This document shows positions 57,685 to 64,000 of a stretch of DNA of 64,000 nucleotides, in pieces (position 1 is the first letter of the stretch; every line of letters begins with the position of its first letter). The notes under the pieces were generated by a model. It was given only the letters and a program-made list of their open reading frames with translations, was not told the origin of the DNA and made no database searches. The stretch lies in the NCBI RefSeq assembly GCF_001949145.1, contig NW_019091528.1, forward strand, positions 434,320 through 498,319, in the 5' to 3' direction. The stretch comes from Acanthaster planci. Lineage: Eukaryota > Echinodermata > Asteroidea > Valvatida > Acanthasteridae. The position numbers and the translations under genes are program-made.

Positions 57685-60600
57685 ATGGCTTCCCCTCCTA
57701 CCAAGCCATCATCTCCGCCCCTCAAGAGGGCCAAATTGAGTAAAGGAGCACTGTACAAGCCACCAACTAATGAGGAGCTGAACACACTGAGAGAAACAGA
57801 AAATTTGTATCGGTCCAACCTGTTCCGTATGCAGGTACATTAACATTAAACGTCTGAACTCGTACAGGTGAAATGTACCTCTGTGATTGAAAACGTACAT
57901 TTGCCCATGCTTCCACTCAAAAATGTTTAATTGCAAATTTTATCTTTTAAAGACTTCGCATGCTCGGAAAACCACTCTCTTTTCTGCTGCTCATCAGGAC
58001 ATCTTGTTTGTGTTCAAAACTAAAGCCGTGTTTCCGATGTATTACTTGTAGATGTTGTAATTGATCAGGATTGATTGCCAGTGATTGGTATGAAATCTTA
58101 AATTGTGATAAAATAGTTTCGGTCTAAGTCAATGTAAACTTTTCACCGCGACTGTTAGGTGATAGTTTGATATTATTTTATTTGATATTCAACCCCTGGT
58201 GTGCATCCATTATCAGATGGAAGAGTTGATCGGTGAAGTACGGGTCAAGGAGACAAAGAAGCAACTCATCACAAAGAGCCTGCAGGAGCTGAACGATATC
58301 CTGACAAGCCTGCCATCGCAGGAGGTAGACGAGGTATGGTGTGTACCGTAGGCCATTCCTGAAGATCCAAGGGGAGTTTCAGGGGGTGGATCCAGCATCT
58401 ACCAAAAAAGGGCGGCACCCACTAGTGACACACATATAGAAAAGAGGATGCCTTAGATATTGATGAAACCCATTCATACAAGCAGGGCATGTTTTTATCA
58501 ATTGTTTCTGTCCTTTGAAGTTACTGAATTATCAGTTTAGAGCAGAAGGAAAAATATGAATATGTAAAAGTATAACAAAAGTATATTTAAAAGTAAAAAA
58601 GAAAAATTGAAAATAGAGGGGCATGTGTGCTGGTCCAGTAGACCCCTCTCCCAGTTGGATCCGCTACCAACTTTTCCAACCCGTAACGTTAACCTCAGGC
58701 TTTATCATGAATTGAGTCCCCCATGAATTGAGCCCTATCCCCCTAGGGTGTATGTCAAATCCTATTGAAATGGGAGGATTGAAGGCTGTTAGGGCTAGGA
58801 TGCTACCACAGAAGTATCAAACTGTCTGCCAATAGGCCTAAGCTTGAGGGGCTTTCGTTTTGCTCCAACAGTAAATGTCTGGAAATGTTTCTCGATCTTG
58901 AGTTGAAGATAGGGCCACGATTTGAAAAAAACAGCCCAAGACTAGACAACTCATATCTTTATTTCACTCGTATACATGCTGACTTTATATGGAAACTATT
59001 CAATGGAGACTACTCCCTTATCCGACATTACTAATGACCTGTCCCAAATTTTGTTTGAATGTGGTTTTTCAATGCTTGTTGGGTCTTGAAATGCAGTTTG
59101 TTTTCTTGTGCACAGATAACTGATCCATCTTGGCTTCCAAATGATATCAAGTGCCCAACATCCTGGGACCGCTCGCAGGTCAGAGGTCAGATGTCATTCC
59201 ACAAGCCGGCTTCGGTGAAAGTGGTTGGGAGCTTCCTATTGGACATACTGACCCAGCCTGACCTCAGTATCGACTTGGCAGTGGAGATGCCCCAGGTCAA
59301 TTTGCATTTACAATGGAATTTGTCAAAGCAAAGCAACATTGAGAAGTGTGGGATTCGAACCTACATTAACAACCTGCGGATTGCTGCGCCAGTGTCCCAC
59401 CACACAGGCAATTGTGTTCTTTTTTAATTGAGAACATTCAAAAGGGAATCCGAGCAAATGAACAGAAGTCTGTGGATGATACAGAATGATTTAGAAGATC
59501 GAGGTTTTGAATAGTGACATCATGAAAGCTTAGCACCACCAACTGGGCTATCATGGCTCACATTTATGCAGCCTGCGCATTCCCAAATTGTACATTTTTT
59601 TGTTAGCCGGTTGGTTGAAAGTTAGTGACTCATATTCGCCCCAAGCTGAAGTGCTCCCCAATCGGTGAAAAGAAAGACAGGTGTTTACAAGCAGGTTCTT
59701 GCACACTTTCTTTGTGTACGCAAAGACCATACATGCCGGAGTAAATTAGTTACGCGTACTCAGCATGCACCACGTCAAACGCGCATATACTTGCGTGCCT
59801 CATGGCAGGCCTTTCCAGTGAGTACCAAAAAACCACACCCTCTTTTGTTCCGCTCGGAGGGGATCACATCAGAAATCAGAAGGCAGCCTGTAGTGTTTAG
59901 CTCACTGGCAAAGGATTCTTCCTTCTTTAGATCAGCAACTGCTATTACCTTGATCAGACTTCTCGTACTTTGCAGGGTAATACTCATTTTTATATTTTCT
60001 CCTTCTTAAATGTTTCTTTTTACCTGCTGCTTGTGTTGTAGGCTTGCCGACAACCCAAAGACTACCTGAACTTCCGATATCACCACAAGAGGGCGCTGTA
60101 CTGCGCATACCTGGCCAATCAGCTCAGAGGTCATGACCTCGTAGAATCGGTCAACTATTGCTGGAAGGATGCCAACCACATGAGACCCGTGGTCGTACTC
60201 AAACTTGCCGGTGAGGATACTTATTATGTGTCAATCGTTTTTCCTCTCTTGTTAAACACTCACCGTAAGCATTAACCTTGGCCCTCCCAGATTCTAGTCT
60301 GAGATCCAATATTGTTTACCTTTGTCTTCTTTGCAGCTTTTAGTTCCGAGAACACAGGGTTTGGGTTCATGCATTTTTTGTTCCTGCATCTAAGAATATT
60401 CTGGAATATTCTGGAATGGTATGGTATTGAAGTCAGGTGGGTTTGGCTGGGGCTGTTTCCTAATCAGGGATGGATTCACTACCCAAAGTGAAGAGATACC
60501 GTGCAGCCCAGCAGTGATTACAAATGGATGGAAGTTTCATTTTAGGGGACTCTGTTGAACAGAATAAGATGTTTTCCAATCGAAATGGGCAAAAGTAGAC

Positions 60601-63600
60601 ACATGGAGCTATAAAGTAGCAAACACTCGTGTAATTCCAACTGCATGAAAGTACTCTTACTTAGCCTGAAATGTAGGCACTTGAAACATGTCTAAGCTAC
60701 AGGTATGTACGGCCTTTATTGGAAGATACGGGAAGGAATTCAAATGTTGCAGTAACGTATAGATGATAGAGTATATTATCGCGTTTACGAAGCAAAGTGA
60801 AGGGTGTGTAACCGAGTTGTTTTTTTATTTTTCATCCACAGGGAAAAACGTCAAACATATTCAAGTTAAACTGCATCCGTGCCTGCCAGAGAGTAACTTC
60901 AAGAAGTCCAGACTTCTCCCAAGCAAGAGTAACATCCGTAAGCAGTGGTACACAGGGAAGAGTGAGATTGAAGGTCAGTGCATTAGGAATTGAGCAGGTT
61001 TCGAACTTGATCAGAGACAGTTTGTCAACCACTGATTGATTTTGCCAAACCTATGTATGAAGTATATCCCGGGTACCAGGAAGATTTTGCCAAAGGATGG
61101 CCAGTTCAAGTATTACCAGGAACTACATACCTTTTGTTAAAGCATTGGAATGGCCTCCATTCAAGGTGACACATCAAATCACTGCCGGTATGGCACATAG
61201 TAGTTTCTATCATTGATGTCTGATAGTCGTTCCATCTCCCACTCTTTCCTCACAGAGACATTTCCAGCCACTCCCTGTTATAACAGCTCCATCCTAGCCG
61301 ACATGTCCATGGAGAGCCACCTGCACAGTCTCTATAACGCTGCCGTAGACTTCCCAGGCTTCAAAGATGGCATACTGCTGTTGAAAGTCTGGCTACGTCA
61401 GCGCCAGCTGGATAAGGTTTGCTGTCCAATCCCTTGTGACCATTTTAAACCTCTGAAGGGCAACTTCCTTGTGGTTCGGAATGACCTTGGAGGGTTAGGG
61501 TTAATGCATCTAGTTATGTTTGTTCACAGGGAGCACACTCATTCAGCGGGTTCGTCATGTCCATGCTGGTTGCCTACCTCTTGTCCAAGCGAGTCCTTAA
61601 CAAGTTAATGAGCGGGTACCAGGTGTTCAGGAACACCGTCCACTATCTGGGTAAGCAGGGACAGGCTTAATTATTTTTATTTATTAAATTCAATTTATAT
61701 AGCGCTCATTTCATAAAAAATGTTCAGGAGTGCTTAACGATTTTTAAAAAAAATACCTATTAGAACAACTATTTACAAAGACCCAAAATAATTGAAATAA
61801 ACACAATTTAACATTGATTAAAAGTTTAAACCAAACATGGTGGGACTTCCACACGCGGCCAGCACCAACTCTCCCTCATGACTCATGACAGTGTCATGTT
61901 GGGCTTGACCGCTTTCTTGAATAACCAACGTTATCATTATCTTAATGGGTAATTTTTAAAATGCAATCTTTAGATTGTTCTTAGGGAGTGGGTTCCTACA
62001 TGTACATGTTTTTAATTCTGTGTATAGGCCTGTGTTTTTAATTTTTGATTAGTCAGGGTTGTACCACATTGTTAAAGGGGGACACGTTTTGTAGATGTCA
62101 TTTGGGATTAATTTTGGATCATCTGAATTTGACCTATTGAGATTTTACACGTGGAAGTTTTTAGGGTTTCTAGAATTTTATTGTAATTTGTGAATTTTTG
62201 TGTAACTAGCGCAGTGTACATGTATATGTATCCTATTACTAAATGAGGAATAAGTTTATTTATACCTGTGTTAGTTATTTTTTTATTTTTGGATATTATA
62301 TGTTAATTATTTTTATAAGCAGCTGATAATCAATATCCTGTTTACTCCCGTTAATGTCCATATGTTTTCTTTTTCTGATAGCATCTTAGGAGAGCCTCAC
62401 GGCAGTGATTAAGTTTGCTTCTTGGCAATCCCTCTGGGGTGTTACCAGTTTGAACTTTGTACTGTGTTTTTTTGTAATTTTCCAATATTTTGTTTTGTGA
62501 TTGCTGTTTCTGTCCTGAGAAATAATGAATGAAAGCAGGAAGGAGCTGAGGAGACCACTTGCAGGAGGCTCCTCAGCACAGGAAATATTTGCTAAGCAGA
62601 AACAGGGTACCAACTTAGAGTGTTATGTGATGGGTATTGCCTGTGACTCGTTCCCAGCTGATTTTTTTGCTTAGCCCATAAATTTGCTTATTATCTGCTT
62701 TCAGCTGCTCTAGGAAGTTTGATCAAAAAGACCGTATTCATGAGGAAGCTTATTTGATCTTGTTCCCTGATACTGTTTTGTTAATTGTACCTGGGTAGAT
62801 TGCCCGGGTAGATTTTACCTTACCTGATGCAAAAGTTCTTGTTTGCTTTGCTCAAGTGGCACTGAACTAACAAATGTCTTTCATCTGTTCTCGGTGCACA
62901 GCGGGTAGTGACTGGACCACCCATGGTATCACCCTCTGCTCAGACACCTCTGACAAACACCTCCCAGCCCTCAAGGACTTTCATCAGCACTTTGACGTCG
63001 TCTTCTTGGATTCCTCTGGCTACCTCAATTTCTGTGCTGACATGACCAAGGCTACTTTCCAGCAGGTATTATGGGAACTTCATTTCTTGGTATATCGCAA
63101 TGCAATATGGCCCCCCCCCCTCAACTTGGAAAAACCTAGCCACAAACAGTCAACTTAATTCTCTTGGAATTCGCGAGTAGAACATTTCTCATACCTTACT
63201 TTCTTGCAGAAAATTCTTCAAAGTGTATTCTCAAATGATATTGAGTAAATTGCTGTACTTGTATAAGTAAGCAGAAGGCCATGGGCTTAAGTCTTAACCT
63301 AGGAAGAGTTTGTGAACTTTCTGTCACCAGTATAGTACCGAATATACAGTGCATTGAAAAGTCCAATGGCAAAAGGCAGATTTCATTATAAACTTTATTA
63401 TTGCAAAGCAAAAAAATTCTTGAAGTGCTTAGGTTAAGCTATGAGCATTCTCTTCTATATACATGCACATGAACCAAGGCATGTTCATGATCTGACATGC
63501 TCTTCACTGGTTCCTATAAGTATGGAGTCCTCTAACTGCCAAGAATGGTGTTAGTAACTCTGTGTGCTTGTGGAAAGTTAGCAGTGGTCATTGACATTGT

Positions 63601-63736
63601 CTTATTTCATTGTTTTACAGGTCCGTCATGAGGCTAATCTGGCCAAGGTCTACTTGGACACTCCTGCCATTGATGGATTTGATTCTCTCTTCATGATGCC
63701 AGTGCCATTCGGAAGGAAGTTTGATCACATCTTTCA
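57685..63736 (+). CDS. NOL6: Nucleolar protein 6 (Nrap/Utp22), N-terminal part
   Basis: Nucleolar component of the small-subunit processome, needed for early pre-rRNA processing; the yeast counterpart is Utp22 (family knowledge). Nine exons in the window: 57685-57834 (exon itself probably from 57660), 58217-58333, 59116-59295, 60042-60210, 60842-60973, 61256-61416, 61530-61650, 62902-63065, 63621-63736; about 436 codons, continuous phase, leaving the window after KFDHIF in phase 2. Human has about 1,146 residues, so 38% is here. Shared landmarks: LYKPPTNEELNTLRETE, VVGSFLLDILTQPD, FRYHHKRALYCAYLA, VKLHPC, RLLPSKSNIR, LLKVWLRQRQLDKG, MSGYQVFRNTV, VVFLDSSGYLNFCADMT and FDSLFMMPVPFGRKFDH. The nucleotidyltransferase-like motif keeps GS but has SID where active enzymes have DxD, fitting a structural role. 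Confidence 0.95.
59335..59415 (-). repeat. tRNA-derived SINE fragment (candidate)
   Basis: The minus strand carries a perfect B-box GGTTCGAATCC (59361-59351), preceded by CACTGGCGCAGCAATCCG and followed by CACACTTCTC. The acceptor stem does not pair, so it is a tRNA-like repeat head, not a tRNA gene. It lies 50 bp past NOL6 exon 3. Confidence 0.45.
59775..59875 (+). repeat. Interspersed repeat family R4, copy 2
   Basis: Shares GTGCCTCATGG, AGTGAGTACCAAAAAA and CCCTCTTTTGTTCC with the minus strand of 41470-41580. Located in the NOL6 intron before exon 4. Confidence 0.6.
61680..61740. repeat. Short interspersed repeat with AATTTATATAGCGC core
   Basis: Contains 'aaattcaatttatatagcgc' then TCATTTCATAAAAA and TGTTCAGGAGTGCTTAACG. 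It is related in layout to the 955-1020 tail. Located in a NOL6 intron. Confidence 0.35.
62550..62720. mobile_element. Palindromic short element, 'GGGCCAATTTCAT' family, copy 4
   Basis: Blocks TTTGCTAAGCAGAAACAGGG near the left, GTTCCCAGCTGATTTTTTTG, TTTGCTTAGCCC-like inner arms and AGCTGCTCTAGGAAGTTTG at the right, which mirrors the inverted start of copy 1. Most diverged of the four. Confidence 0.5.
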
Positions 63737-63904
63737 GTGAGTTTTTGAGTTTGTTTGAGTGTTAGTTTCTGCTCATGATAAACAGAAAAATCTTTGGTCA
63801 CCAATCAGCTCAGAAGCATGTTTGAAAAAAGTACTCAGATTTTCACAATTTAACCCTTTGCTGATCAAACATTGGACACTAATGTAAAATTTTAAATCTC
63901 CAGT

Positions 63905-64000
63905 AGAAGCACCATGCTCCAGAAGCACCATGCTCTAGAAGCACCATGCTCTAGAAGCACCATGCTCTAGAAGCACCATGCTCTAGAAGCACCACGCTCT
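63905..64000. repeat. 16-bp minisatellite AGAAGCACCATGCTCT, continuing past the window
   Basis: Six units, the first ending CC and the last with ACG for ATG, fill exactly to the window edge. Located in a NOL6 intron after exon 9. Confidence 0.95.

Noticed and set aside
59341-59415. tRNA gene on the minus strand (perfect B-box)
   Set aside because: The acceptor stem does not pair and the A-box spacing is poor; treated as a SINE fragment.

Overview
The window is nuclear DNA from an animal, most likely a marine invertebrate deuterostome and probably an echinoderm (inference). All four recognisable genes are intron-rich and read like clear relatives of vertebrate genes. The non-coding DNA is dense in ACATGTAC-type short repeats, small palindromic transposon-like elements and tRNA-derived fragments. 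Two assembly gaps (runs of N) are present. Nothing looks prokaryotic, viral or plasmid-like.

Layout. Positions 4097-21189 (+) hold the 3' part of an SHB/SHD/SHE/SHF-family SH2 adaptor gene. Its 5' exons lie to the left of the window, its stop is at 21187-21189, and a long 3' UTR may run to about 24,920. About 4.6 kb without a recognised gene follows. Positions 29604-47356 (+) hold a complete 23-exon glycoside hydrolase family 31 gene (maltase-glucoamylase / sucrase-isomaltase type, one catalytic unit, 958 residues) with a TATA-like box just upstream. Convergent to it, 49718-54829 (-) is a complete 8-exon AAGAB gene (370 residues), the adaptin chaperone p34. Head-to-head with AAGAB, NOL6 (Nrap/Utp22) starts at 57685 (+) and leaves the window; nine coding exons (about 436 codons) are visible. 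Exon joins in all four genes were checked by hand: reading phase is continuous across every proposed splice.

The genes do not form a pathway. They cover tyrosine-kinase signalling, extracellular sugar digestion, clathrin-adaptor assembly and ribosome biogenesis, so this is an ordinary stretch of animal chromosome. The most interesting points are: tandem symmetric exons in the SH2 adaptor, which multiply a YxxP phosphotyrosine docking motif; a single-unit membrane-anchored GH31 enzyme with an extra 21-codon exon inside its catalytic domain; a TISU/YY1-like start context on AAGAB; and several families of small inverted-repeat elements with more than one copy in the window. I found no convincing undescribed multi-gene system.
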